From Amycolatopsis roodepoortensis (GTDB lineage Bacteria; Actinomycetota; Actinomycetes; Mycobacteriales; Pseudonocardiaceae): a stretch of DNA of 64,000 bases. The stretch lies in assembly GCF_014873915.1 (NCBI RefSeq), contig NZ_JADBEJ010000008.1:1054001-1118000 (forward strand), given 5' to 3'. Each line of letters begins with the position of its first letter. The first letter of the stretch is position 1. A program made the translations under genes and the position numbers. Of this stretch, positions 52,798-61,473 are shown piece by piece. The notes beneath the pieces are model-generated. The model saw only the letters and a program-made list of their open reading frames with translations, was not told the origin of the DNA and searched no databases.

Positions 52798-53415
52798 TTG
52801 GACCTGCCCACTCCGGTGAAGCTCGTCGTCCTCGCGTCCGGTTCCGGCACGCTGCTGCAAGCCGTGCTCGACGCCGTCGAAAAGCCGAACTTCCCGGCGA
52901 AGGTAGTCGCCGTCGGAGCGGACCGCACCGGGATCGAGGCGCTCTCCCGTGCCGAACGCGCCGGCGTGCCGTCGTTCGCCGTGCGGATGGCCGATCATCC
53001 GGACCGCGCGGCGTGGGACAAGGCGATCACCGAAGCCGTCGCCGCCTACCAGCCGGACCTGGTCGTCTCGGCGGGGTTCATGAAGATCCTCGGCGCCGAA
53101 TTCCTCGCGCGGTTCCCCGGCCGCGTGATCAACACCCATCCGGCGTTGCTGCCGTCGTTCCCCGGCGCGCACGCCGTGGCCGACGCGCTGGCGATGGCCG
53201 TCAAGGTCACCGGGTCGACGGTCCATTTCGTCGACGCCGGAGTCGACACCGGGCCGATCATCGCGCAGGAGCCGGTGATCGTGGAGCCCGACGACGACGA
53301 GCACGTCCTGCACGAGCGGATCAAGGCCGTGGAACGCAGGCTCCTGGTGGAAACGATCGAAAAACTCGGCCGGAGCGGGTGCGCGGTCGAGGGACGAAAG
53401 GTGAGGTTTTCGTGA
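52798..53415 (+). CDS. purN: Phosphoribosylglycinamide formyltransferase PurN
   Basis: Third step of purine synthesis: formylates GAR with 10-formyltetrahydrofolate. 205 residues; KLVVLASGSGTLLQAVLDA starts the nucleotide-binding fold, NTHPALLPSFPGAHAV carries the catalytic His, and VDTGPIIAQEPV the Asp. The start is a TTG at 52798, since no good ATG or GTG lies in frame; AGGAG 20 bases upstream is too far for a strong site, so a nearer non-standard start is possible. Overlaps purH by GTGA. Confidence 0.93.
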   Translation: MDLPTPVKLVVLASGSGTLLQAVLDAVEKPNFPAKVVAVGADRTGIEALSRAERAGVPSFAVRMADHPDRAAWDKAITEAVAAYQPDLVVSAGFMKILGAEFLARFPGRVINTHPALLPSFPGAHAVADALAMAVKVTGSTVHFVDAGVDTGPIIAQEPVIVEPDDDEHVLHERIKAVERRLLVETIEKLGRSGCAVEGRKVRFS

Positions 53416-54974
53416 GTACCGCACAGGGACAGCGTCCCGTCCGGCGCGCGCTGATCGGCGTCTCCGACAAGGCCGGCCTGCTCGAACTCGCCACCGGGCT
53501 GCACGCGGCGGGTGTCGAGATCGTGTCGACCGGCGGCACGGCGAAGGTCATCGCGAACGCCGGGGTGCCGGTGACGCCGGTCGAAGAGGTCACCGGGTTC
53601 CCCGAGTCCCTCGACGGCCGGGTCAAGACGCTGCACCCGCGCGTGCACGCGGGCCTGCTCGCCGACCGCGACCGCCCGGAGCACGTCGAGCAGCTCAAGC
53701 AGCTCGACATCGCGCCGTTCGACCTGCTCGTGGTCAACCTGTACCCGTTCACGCAGACCGTCGCCTCGGGCGCGAGCCCCGAAGACTGTGTCGAGAACAT
53801 CGACATCGGCGGCCCGGCGATGGTGCGCGCCGCGGCGAAGAACCACAACAGCGTCGCCGTCGTGGTCGACCCGTCCCGCTACGAGTGGGTGCTGGAGCGT
53901 GTCGCCGCGGGCGGTTTCGAGCTGGCTGACCGCAAGCGGCTCGCCGCGCAGGCCTACGCGCACACGGCGGCGTACGACACCGCCGTCGCCTCGTGGTTCG
54001 CGAACGTCTACGCGCCCGCGGACGACTCCGGCTTCCCCGACTTCACCGGTGCTTCGTGGGAGCGCGGCGATGTCCTGCGTTACGGCGAGAATCCGCACCA
54101 GAAGGCCGCGCTGTACAAGCACTGGCGGCCGGGCCTCGCGCACGCGGAGCAGCTGCACGGCAAGGCCATGTCGTACAACAACTACGTCGACACCGACGCC
54201 GCGCGCCGTGCCGCCTACGACTTCGAGGCCCCGGCCGTCGCGATCATCAAGCACGCCAACCCGTGCGGGATCGCGGTCGGCGAGGACATCGCCGAGGCGC
54301 ACCGGAAGGCGCACGCGTGCGACCCGGTCTCGGCCTACGGCGGGGTGATCGCGACCAACCGGCCGGTGAGCCGCGAGGCCGCCGAGCAGATCTCCGAGGT
54401 GTTCACCGAGGTCGTCCTGGCGCCGGACTTCGACGCCGAGGCGCTGGAGATCCTGCAGCGCAAGAAGAACGTGCGGCTGCTGAAGCTGCCCGCGATCACG
54501 TCGCCGGATCCGATCGAGTTCCGGCCGATCTCCGGCGGCATGCTGGTGCAGACCGTCGACACGATCGCCGCCGAGGGCGACGACCCGGCGAACTGGACCC
54601 TGGCGACCGGCGCGCCCGCCGACGAGCGGACGCTGGCCGACCTCGAGTTCGCGTGGCGTTCGCTGCGCGCGGTGAAGTCGAACGCGATCCTGCTGGCGAA
54701 CGACGGCGCGACCGTCGGCGTCGGCATGGGCCAGGTCAACCGGGTCGACTCCTCGCGGCTCGCGGTGTCGCGTGCGGGCGACCGGGCGAAGGGCTCCGTC
54801 GCGGCTTCGGACGCCTTCTTCCCGTTCCCGGACGGGCTCGAGGTCCTGCTGGAGGCCGGTGTCCGCGCCGTCGTCCAGCCGGGCGGCTCGATCCGCGACG
54901 CGGAGGTCATCGCCGCCGCCGAGGCCGCCGGGGTCACCCTGTACCTGACCGGCACGCGCCACTTCGCCCACTGA
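53412..54974 (+). CDS. purH: Bifunctional AICAR formyltransferase/IMP cyclohydrolase
   Basis: 520 residues that catalyse the last two steps of IMP synthesis. The IMP cyclohydrolase part begins RRALIGVSDKAGLLELATGL and has STGGTAKVI and KTLHPRVHAGLL; the transformylase part has YGENPHQKAALY, AIIKHANPCGIAVG and AADSDAFFPFPDGLE-like SDAFFPFPD. The GTG at 53412 overlaps purN. IMP made here feeds guaB and guaA encoded in the same window. Confidence 0.96.
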   Translation: MSTAQGQRPVRRALIGVSDKAGLLELATGLHAAGVEIVSTGGTAKVIANAGVPVTPVEEVTGFPESLDGRVKTLHPRVHAGLLADRDRPEHVEQLKQLDIAPFDLLVVNLYPFTQTVASGASPEDCVENIDIGGPAMVRAAAKNHNSVAVVVDPSRYEWVLERVAAGGFELADRKRLAAQAYAHTAAYDTAVASWFANVYAPADDSGFPDFTGASWERGDVLRYGENPHQKAALYKHWRPGLAHAEQLHGKAMSYNNYVDTDAARRAAYDFEAPAVAIIKHANPCGIAVGEDIAEAHRKAHACDPVSAYGGVIATNRPVSREAAEQISEVFTEVVLAPDFDAEALEILQRKKNVRLLKLPAITSPDPIEFRPISGGMLVQTVDTIAAEGDDPANWTLATGAPADERTLADLEFAWRSLRAVKSNAILLANDGATVGVGMGQVNRVDSSRLAVSRAGDRAKGSVAASDAFFPFPDGLEVLLEAGVRAVVQPGGSIRDAEVIAAAEAAGVTLYLTGTRHFAH

Positions 54975-54978
54975 CGCC

Positions 54979-55175
54979 GACCTGCGTTTAGCGGGCTAAT
55001 CGCGATCCGGGCCCGACCTGCGTTTAGCGGGCTAAACGCGATCCGGCGGGGTGGACAGGACCACGGGCATTTCGGTGCCCGGCCGCGGCGGTCGTGCCAT
55101 GCTGGCCGCGGATCGCGTTTAGCCCGCGAAACGCAGGTCCGGGCGCGCGTCGCCTTTAGCGGGCTAAACGCGACG
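54979..55175. repeat. Cluster of four palindromic repeats after purH
   Basis: Copies at about 54979-55008, 55015-55044, 55110-55139 and 55149-55175. The first two begin five and 41 bases after the purH stop. The third has GCGAAA in place of GCTAAA in its right arm. Confidence 0.93.
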
Positions 55176-55206
55176 CGGACGTAGGCGAATCGGTAGGGGA
55201 GGATCG

Positions 55207-55968
55207 GTGCACCAGCCGCCGCAGGGGTACGGCCAGGGGCCGGGTTACGGCCCGCCACCTGGGCAGGGTTACGGGCAGCAGCCGGGGTACGGCCCGCCTC
55301 AGCCCCCGTACGGTCCGCCGCCCGGGTACGGCACTCCCGGTTACGGACAGCCGCCCAAGAAGAAAAAGACCGGGCTGATCGTCGGACTGATCGTGGGCGG
55401 CGTGGTCCTTCTCGGGCTGGGCATCCCCGGTGCGATCTTCGCGTCCGAGTACTACTCGTCGGTCGGCAAGGCGCCGGTCTCGCAGCAGCCGCCCGCCGAG
55501 TGCGCCCTCTCCCCGGAGATCCTGAACAAGACGTTCACCAGCAGCTTCCAGGGCGTCCGGGACAACGAGATCAAAGCGGGCGACATCGTCACGAAGCAGC
55601 AGGGTTGCTCCTGGCTGCCGCCGGAGAGCGACAACGTCCACGACCGCGCCCTCCAGGTCATGGTGTACCGCTACGAGGGACGGGACGCCGAGAGGCGCGC
55701 GTCGGAGTCGTCCACCGGGTCGGCCGCGCCGTCCGAGCGTCAGCAGCAGGTGCAAGGCATCGGGGAGAAGGCGGTTCTCGTCTCCCTCGACACCGACAGC
55801 GCCTTCAGCGGCGCGGAGCTGCGGGTCACCCAGGGCGTGTACGTCGTCATCGTCACCTACAAGGGCTGGGACAAAGGGTTCTTCACGAACTCGCCGATCC
55901 CGCCCGCGGAGTCCGCCGAAGTGGCGAAGTCCGTGGGCGCGGAGCTCGTGAAGAACCTGCCCCGCTAG
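55207..55968 (+). CDS. Gly/Pro/Tyr-rich single-pass membrane protein
   Basis: 253 residues from a GTG at 55207 with GGGGAGG before it. The N-terminus consists of tandem PPGYG- and QGYG-like repeats, then KKKKTG and a membrane segment (LIVGLIVGGVVLLGLGIPGAIF). The outside part has two Cys (AECALSPEILNK and QGCSWLPPE) that may pair, and resembles DUF3558-like lipid-exposed domains. Unknown function. Its TAG overlaps the stop of the next, convergent gene by four bases. Confidence 0.76.
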   Translation: MHQPPQGYGQGPGYGPPPGQGYGQQPGYGPPQPPYGPPPGYGTPGYGQPPKKKKTGLIVGLIVGGVVLLGLGIPGAIFASEYYSSVGKAPVSQQPPAECALSPEILNKTFTSSFQGVRDNEIKAGDIVTKQQGCSWLPPESDNVHDRALQVMVYRYEGRDAERRASESSTGSAAPSERQQQVQGIGEKAVLVSLDTDSAFSGAELRVTQGVYVVIVTYKGWDKGFFTNSPIPPAESAEVAKSVGAELVKNLPR

Positions 55969-56669
55969 GCGTACAGGTCGTTCAGCCAGGCCGTCCACGC
56001 CTTCGCGGCCTTCTCCGCGTCGGCGTCTTCGGCGAACAGGTGGTGCCCGATGCCGACGGGCCAGCCCCAGACGTTCCGGCCGTAGAAGCGGTACAGCGCG
56101 TCTTCGGTCCGAACGCCGATGAAGGCCGGTGTCAGGTAGTCGACGACGCCCTCGACGCCGGGGACATCGAGATACACCCGGTCACCCACGGCCTTCGCGC
56201 CTATCGCCGCCCGGACGGCCTCGAACGCCTCCGGGGCCGCCGATGCTTCGGGTGCATCGGCCGCGAAGTACTTCGCCTGACGCCGGTTGAAGTGCGTCAG
56301 ATACTCGCCCAGCGAGTGGTAGTAGAACGACGTGTGCTGCACGCACGCGTCGTATTCGACGTCCCAGTCGTCGAGGACGGTGGTGTGCTCGAAGCGCAGG
56401 TAGGTGCCCCCGTCCTTCGGTTCGAGGACGTATTCGAGCGTGTTGAACCAGCCGCTCTCGTCTTCCGCGTAGGTGACGAAGCGCTGTGACGGCTTCCAGA
56501 CGGTGACCATGCCGCCGTCGGGGGTGAGGCCGGACTCGGCGCCGCCGTCGCGCGGTTCGTACTGGATCGGCCAGAGCCAGCCGCCGCTGCCCGTGGTGAT
56601 CGCGGCCCAGGTGTCCTCGGGTGTGGTGGGGAGGAAGCCCTCGAAGCGGACCTCGGATTCCTTCGCCAT
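55965..56669 (-). CDS. SRPBCC/AHSA1-family protein
   Basis: 234 residues. The START-like fold begins EVRFEGFLPTTPEDTWAAITTGSGGWLWPIQYEPRDGG and includes VTVWKPSQRFVTYAE and LRFEHTTVLDD, with no signal peptide. Such proteins bind small hydrophobic ligands or help catalysis; the ligand is unknown. It is convergent with and overlaps the gene at 55207 (CTAG). Confidence 0.8.
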   Translation of the reverse strand: MAKESEVRFEGFLPTTPEDTWAAITTGSGGWLWPIQYEPRDGGAESGLTPDGGMVTVWKPSQRFVTYAEDESGWFNTLEYVLEPKDGGTYLRFEHTTVLDDWDVEYDACVQHTSFYYHSLGEYLTHFNRRQAKYFAADAPEASAAPEAFEAVRAAIGAKAVGDRVYLDVPGVEGVVDYLTPAFIGVRTEDALYRFYGRNVWGWPVGIGHHLFAEDADAEKAAKAWTAWLNDLYA

Positions 56670-56732
56670 GACTTGTCCCTCTTTCTCTGCCTTTACAAGA
56701 GCGACGCCTGGCCAGGGGCACTTTCGACAACC

Positions 56733-56760
56733 AGATCGCGTTTAGCCCGCTAAAGGCGGT
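56733..56760. repeat. Palindromic repeat upstream of the flavin-fold gene
   Basis: AGATCGCGTTTAGCCCGCTAAAGGCG, CC-type, between the divergent SRPBCC and pyridoxamine-oxidase-fold genes. With 2705-2733 it is one of few copies in a promoter region. Confidence 0.9.
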
Positions 56761-56850
56761 GTGACGCGGGGCACATTCTGGAGTGTCGAAGTGCGCAGGA
56801 CAGCGGCGTCCCTGGGGTGTCCGCGAAGACGGCGACCTGAGGAGAGAGAC

Positions 56851-57336
56851 ATGAAGCAGAACACGATCGACGAGATCCTGAACCGCCCGCTCAGTCAGGA
56901 GCTCCTGGCGCGCGACCTGGCCCGCCTGGCCTACACCGCGCTCGACGGCACGCCGCGGGCGATCCCGATCGGCATCCACTGGAACGGCAGGGAGATCGTC
57001 ATGTGCACGTCGACGAACGCCCCGAAGCTGCCGGCGCTGCGCCGCAACCCGGCCGTCGCGCTGACCATCGACACCGAATCGCACCCGCCGAAGGTCCTGC
57101 TCCTCCGCGGCACTGTCGAACTGGACTACGTCGACGGCATCCCCGACGAGTACCTGCAGTGGAGCGGCACCTACGAGATGACGCCCGAGCAGCGGGTCGA
57201 GTGGGAGGAAAACGTGCGGTCGCTCTACGACGGTATGGTCCGCATCGTGCTGACCCCGACCTGGGTCAAACTCATCGACTTCGAGACGACACTGCCTTCC
57301 GCCGTCGAGGAGCTCATCCGCCGGAAGAGTGCCTGA
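56851..57336 (+). CDS. Pyridoxamine 5'-phosphate oxidase-fold protein
   Basis: 161 residues from the ATG at 56851 (ribosome site GAGGAGAG). The split-barrel flavin fold is shown by AYTALDGTPRAIPIGIHWNGREIVMCTSTNAPKLPALRRNPAVALTIDTE. It may bind FMN, F420 or haem; there is no sign of which. The end is LPSAVEELIRRKSA. Not clearly linked to its neighbours. Confidence 0.82.
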   Translation: MKQNTIDEILNRPLSQELLARDLARLAYTALDGTPRAIPIGIHWNGREIVMCTSTNAPKLPALRRNPAVALTIDTESHPPKVLLLRGTVELDYVDGIPDEYLQWSGTYEMTPEQRVEWEENVRSLYDGMVRIVLTPTWVKLIDFETTLPSAVEELIRRKSA

Positions 57337-57416
57337 GCTCGTACGCCGGGAAGCGTAGACGAGAAGCCGCGCCTCGACGGATTCCCGCGAAGCCGTGCGC
57401 TGCCAGCATTTCCGCC

Positions 57417-58757
57417 ATGACACTGACAGGAATCCTGGCCGCCGCGCTGATCGTCACCGGCGCGCCCGCCATCGCGACGGACGACGTCCGCGTGCACACC
57501 GGAGTGATCGACGGCGCCCGGTACCGGGTCGAGGTGCCGTCTGACTGGAACGGCAAATTGCTGCTGTACAACCACGGCATCTACCCGCCTGGGTACGTCC
57601 CCGAAGAGATCGAACTCGCCAACCGGGAAGAGGCGAAACCCGTTCTCCTCGGCGAGGGTTACGCGCTGGCCGCGTCGCTCTACAGCAAGCCGAACGGCTT
57701 CTCGGCCCGCGAAGCCGTCCACGACCAGACGGCGCTGCTGTCCTGGTTCGACCGCGCTGTCGGCCGTCCGGAGCAGGTGCTCACCTGGGGAGCTTCCGGC
57801 GGCGGGCTCAACGCGGCCCTGCTGTCCGAGCGGCTTCCGCACCGGATCGACGGCGTGCTGGCGATGTGCGGCCCCGTCGCGGGCGGTTCCGCGTTGTTCG
57901 GTCAGGCGCTCGACCTGGGGTTCGCGGTCCGGACGCTGCTGGCGCCGGAACTGGAGGTCGCCCGCATCGCCGACCCCGGGGCGAACCTCGCGAAAGCCCG
58001 CCAGGTGGTCGCGAAGGCGCTGGAATCACCCGGTGGGCGGGCGCGACTCGCCCTCGCCAACGCGTTCGCCGACGTCCCCGGCTGGTCGACGGCGCACCAT
58101 CCCCGATCCACCGACGTCGCCGCGCAGATCCGTCAGCAGACGGAGTTCGTTCTGGCCGTCTACGACCAGCTGGCCTGGGGTGCGCACCGGGCCGACCTGG
58201 AGGTGCAGGCAGGCGGGAACCCGATCGGGAACACCGGAGTGGATTACCGCGACGTGCTCGCCCGGTCGAGCGAACGTGACCTCGTGAAACAGGCCTATCG
58301 TGCGGCCGGGCTGGATCTCGGCGCCGACTTGGCCGCGCTCGCCGCCGCGCCCCGGGTCGAGGCCGACAACGCCGCCGCCCGATGGCTCACCCGCGTCGGG
58401 ACGCCGACAGGACGTGGCCGGCCGCCCGTCGTCACGCTGCATCCCATCGGTGACGGCGTCGCCCCTGAACACGAGCGGACCTACGGCGAGCGCGTCGATC
58501 CCGGCCGGATCCGGCAGCTGTTCGTGAACCGGGGCGGCCACTGCCAGCACACCGCCGCGGAGGAACTGACGGCGTTGCGCGTGCTGCGGGACCGCGTCGA
58601 GACCGGCCGCTGGCCGTCGACGTCACCGGAGCGGTTGAACGCCGAGGCGAACCGGTTCGGCCCGGAATTCCGCTTCCTCTACGACTGGCTGCACGGTGAA
58701 GGTGGCACCGCCACAGCCGCGTTCCAGCGGCACCACCCGGCCCCGCTGCCTCGCTAA
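57417..58757 (+). CDS. Secreted alpha/beta-hydrolase-like protein
   Basis: 446 residues. A short signal peptide (MTLTGILAAALIVTGAPAIATD) precedes the hydrolase fold: GKLLLYNHGIYPPGY (oxyanion region), TWGASGGGLNAALLS with the likely nucleophile Ser, and RGGHCQHTAAEELTALRVL with a possible catalytic His. A lid-like helical insert lies between. The substrate is unknown. The TAA shares four bases with the stop of the convergent peptidase gene. Confidence 0.75.
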   Translation: MTLTGILAAALIVTGAPAIATDDVRVHTGVIDGARYRVEVPSDWNGKLLLYNHGIYPPGYVPEEIELANREEAKPVLLGEGYALAASLYSKPNGFSAREAVHDQTALLSWFDRAVGRPEQVLTWGASGGGLNAALLSERLPHRIDGVLAMCGPVAGGSALFGQALDLGFAVRTLLAPELEVARIADPGANLAKARQVVAKALESPGGRARLALANAFADVPGWSTAHHPRSTDVAAQIRQQTEFVLAVYDQLAWGAHRADLEVQAGGNPIGNTGVDYRDVLARSSERDLVKQAYRAAGLDLGADLAALAAAPRVEADNAAARWLTRVGTPTGRGRPPVVTLHPIGDGVAPEHERTYGERVDPGRIRQLFVNRGGHCQHTAAEELTALRVLRDRVETGRWPSTSPERLNAEANRFGPEFRFLYDWLHGEGGTATAAFQRHHPAPLPR

Positions 58758-59704
58758 GGCTTATCGCGGAACCGGTCCGTCGCCTCCAGCAACGCGGGCA
58801 GGATGCCGGGCTCGTCGTACACGTGCCCGGCGCCCGGCACGATCACCAGCTCCGATTCCGGCCACGCCTTGTGCAGCTCCCACGCGGATACCGCGGGCGT
58901 GGCGAGGTCGTACCGCCCCTGCACGATCACGCCGGGGACGCCCTTCAACATGTCGGCGTCCCGGATCAGCTGGCCCTCCTCGAGCCAGCCGTTGTGCGCG
59001 AAATAGTGGTTCTCGATACGCGCGAACGCCAGCGCGTACTCGGGCTCGGCGAAATCCGCCACCAGTTCGGGGCGGGGGAGCAGCGTGGTCGTCGCGGCCT
59101 CCCAGGTACTCCACGCGACGGCGGCGGGTCCGTGCACCGCGGGGTCGGGGTCGGCGAGCAGCTTCGCGTACAGCTCGACGGGATCGCCCTCGAGCCCGGC
59201 GATCGGCGTGGTGAACTTCTCCCATAGATCCGGGAAGACGTTCGCCGCCCCACCACCCCGGTAGTACCAGTCCACTTCGGACGAACGCATCGTGAAGACC
59301 CCGCGCAACACCAGCTCCGACACCCGTTCCGGGTGCTTCTCGGCGTACGCCAACGCCAGTGTCGACCCCCAGGATCCGCCGAACACCTGCCATCGGGAGA
59401 TGCCCAGCGACTCCCGCAGGCGTTCCATGTCGTCGACGAGATGCCAGGTCGTGTTCGACGAAAGATCGCCCGACACCGAAGCGTGCGGCAGCGACCGCCC
59501 GCACCCGCGCTGGTCGAACAGGACGATCCGGTAGGCGGACGGGTCGAACTGCCGGCGGTGCGACGGCGAGCAGCCGCCGCCGGGGCCACCGTGCAGGAAC
59601 ACAACGGGCTTGCCGTCGGGATTCCCGCATTCCTCCCAATACACGAGGTTGCCGTCACCGGTGTCCAGATGACCTGACGCGTGGGGCTCGATCTCCGGGT
59701 ACAT
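58754..59704 (-). CDS. pip: Proline iminopeptidase
   Basis: 316 residues of the alpha/beta-hydrolase S33 family, which remove N-terminal proline from peptides. Motifs are VVFLHGGPGGGCSPSHRRQFDP, FDQRGCGRS, FGGSWGSTLALAYAEKHP (nucleophile Ser), GRYDLATP and PGAGHVYDEPG (catalytic His). The ATG at 59704 (MYPEIEPHASGHL) is preferred over the one at 59722. Ends convergently on the 57417 gene. Confidence 0.9.
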   Translation of the reverse strand: MYPEIEPHASGHLDTGDGNLVYWEECGNPDGKPVVFLHGGPGGGCSPSHRRQFDPSAYRIVLFDQRGCGRSLPHASVSGDLSSNTTWHLVDDMERLRESLGISRWQVFGGSWGSTLALAYAEKHPERVSELVLRGVFTMRSSEVDWYYRGGGAANVFPDLWEKFTTPIAGLEGDPVELYAKLLADPDPAVHGPAAVAWSTWEAATTTLLPRPELVADFAEPEYALAFARIENHYFAHNGWLEEGQLIRDADMLKGVPGVIVQGRYDLATPAVSAWELHKAWPESELVIVPGAGHVYDEPGILPALLEATDRFRDKP

Positions 59705-59747
59705 GTGCCTATCGTGGGGCAAGCGACGGGTTCACGGCGACGAGGTT

Positions 59748-60569
59748 TCATTCCCCGTGGTAGCGCAGGCCGGTGCGCTTCAGGACGACCCAGCGTTCAC
59801 CGGGACGGTCCGCCACGACCGGATACCACCGCGGAGCCACCGCGGCGGTCAGTTCGCCACCCCGTTCGATGAGGGAGCTCACCGCGGGTTCACCCACCAC
59901 GATGAGCGCGGACCAGTCGACGTGCGCCAGCAGGTCGTCCTCGGTGACTCCGAACCGTTCCTCCAGCACCGTGACCAGGTCGTGCCCGGTGTCCGGACCG
60001 GACCGGACTTCGGTGACGTCAGGCATTTCTTCGGCTACGACGGGTTCGTCGTAGTCCTCGTAGTCGTCATCATCTTCTTCGTCGTCTTCACGTTCTTCGG
60101 ACCAGACGTGGTGATCGAGCCGCGAAATGCTGTTGCTCAGGTCGAAGGCCTGCTCGTCGGTCATGACCAACGTCACGGTGTGCCCCTCGGTCAGCGTGAA
60201 CGTCAGTTCGGCCTCCGGATGACCGCTGGTGCCGGGCTTCGCCTCGACCATCCCCGCCACGGTCCCGGCCAGCGCCGAGTCCGCCGGACTCGTGCTCCAG
60301 TCCAGTGACGGCAGGTTCGCCGCCATCTCCAGCACGCACGTCGCGGCGGTCCAGAACGCCTTCTTGTCGCGGAAGTCCTTGCGACTGCTGGTCAGGGTCC
60401 GTCCGCCCCCCAGCGGTTCGGTGCGGGCGTCGACCTGGCCCCGCCCGGTCCCGTTCTCCCAGATCGCGGTGACCGTGACCCGGTTGGCCAGCCGTTTGCG
60501 GTAGTTCTCGATATGGCCCTCCCTGGCGAGTTCCCAGCCGTTCACCGTCTCGGGCCAAGCGTCGTCCAC
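59748..60569 (-). CDS. Unrecognised acidic protein
   Basis: 273 residues from a GTG at 60569 with AGGAAAGG before it; the open frame upstream is poor. The N-terminal part (WPETVNGWELAREGHIENYRKRLANRVTVTAIWENGTGRG) looks globular. A highly acidic run (EEREDDEEDDDDYEDYDE) lies at about residues 160-180 and is followed by a second globular part ending VVLKRTGLRYHGE. No signal or membrane segment. The 110-base gap to the divergent SOS operon contains the LexA box, so its promoter is close to that site. Confidence 0.7.
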   Translation of the reverse strand: MDDAWPETVNGWELAREGHIENYRKRLANRVTVTAIWENGTGRGQVDARTEPLGGGRTLTSSRKDFRDKKAFWTAATCVLEMAANLPSLDWSTSPADSALAGTVAGMVEAKPGTSGHPEAELTFTLTEGHTVTLVMTDEQAFDLSNSISRLDHHVWSEEREDDEEDDDDYEDYDEPVVAEEMPDVTEVRSGPDTGHDLVTVLEERFGVTEDDLLAHVDWSALIVVGEPAVSSLIERGGELTAAVAPRWYPVVADRPGERWVVLKRTGLRYHGE

Positions 60570-60679
60570 TGCGGGTTTTCCTTTCCTGACGCGGTGATTC
60601 CGGGTATCGGACGTGACAGGTCCGGTGATCGTTCCGGCTCGCTTGACAACCGCTGCGCCACCCGGTCTACTGGAGGCAT

Positions 60680-60695
60680 CGAACACGCGTTCGAA
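60680..60695 (+). promoter_or_regulatory. LexA (SOS) box for imuA'-imuB-dnaE2
   Basis: TCGAACACGCGTTCGA, a perfect TCGAAC-N4-GTTCGA site 73 bases before the imuA' start. It matches the known DNA-damage control of this cassette. Confidence 0.93.
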
Positions 60696-60768
60696 GTGCC
60701 GCCTTCCCCGTGGCACGCCGGTTCCGTCCACAAAGGACGGTCTAGGTGTCGTGGGGAGGCGAGGTCCG

Positions 60769-61473
60769 GTGACAGCGGAGGTGGTCGAGGCGCGGGCCTT
60801 GCCGTTGGCGAGGCTGGCGGCTTTGCCAGGAGTGAGCACGGCCAGTGGCGTGGCTTCCGCGGCCGAACACGCGAGGACGACGGGAAGGGTGCTCCCGGTG
60901 TCCCCGGCGTTGTCCGGTCTGCTGCCCGCCGCGGGGCTCCGGCGCGGGAGCACCGTTTCGGTGCTGGGGTCCACGTCACTGATGCTCACCCTGCTGGCCG
61001 CCGCGACCGCCGGCGGTGCGTGGGCGGTCGCGGTCGGCCTGCCCACGCTCGGGGTGGTCGCCGCCGCGGAACTCGGGGTCGAGGTGGGCAGGCTGGCGCT
61101 GGTCCCCCGTCCCGGTGCCGAGTTCCCGGCGGTGACCGCGGCCCTGCTCGACGGTTTCGACCTCGTGGTCGTCGGTCCGGGGCTCGCCCGGCCCGAGGTG
61201 GCGAGAAGGTTGTCCGCCCGCGCGCGCAACCGTGGTTCGGTGCTGCTTTCGCTGGGCTCCTGGCCCGGTGCGGAGGTCGAACTGAGCTGCCGTCGCACGC
61301 GATGGACGGGTTTCACCGGCGGCGGCGCGGGCTACCTGCGCACCCGTGAGGTGGAGGTGCGGGCGGGCGGCCGGGGCGCGGCCGCCCGGCCGATGTCGGC
61401 CCTGCTGCGGTTTCCCGGCCAAGGCGAGGTCGAGCGGGCGGACTTCCCCGCGACCAGGTGGGGGACAGCGTGA
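60769..61473 (+). CDS. imuA': ImuA' (RecA-like accessory factor of the mutasome)
   Basis: 234 residues from the GTG at 60769 (ribosome site GGGAGGCGAGG). A degenerate RecA-like core, with a P-loop position replaced by RRGSTVSVLGSTSLMLTLLAAA, shows that ATP binding is weak or lost. GFDLVVVGPGLARPEVARRL is like the Walker B strand. In mycobacteria ImuA' and ImuB help DnaE2 bypass lesions. Overlaps imuB (GTGA). Confidence 0.88.
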   Translation: MTAEVVEARALPLARLAALPGVSTASGVASAAEHARTTGRVLPVSPALSGLLPAAGLRRGSTVSVLGSTSLMLTLLAAATAGGAWAVAVGLPTLGVVAAAELGVEVGRLALVPRPGAEFPAVTAALLDGFDLVVVGPGLARPEVARRLSARARNRGSVLLSLGSWPGAEVELSCRRTRWTGFTGGGAGYLRTREVEVRAGGRGAAARPMSALLRFPGQGEVERADFPATRWGTA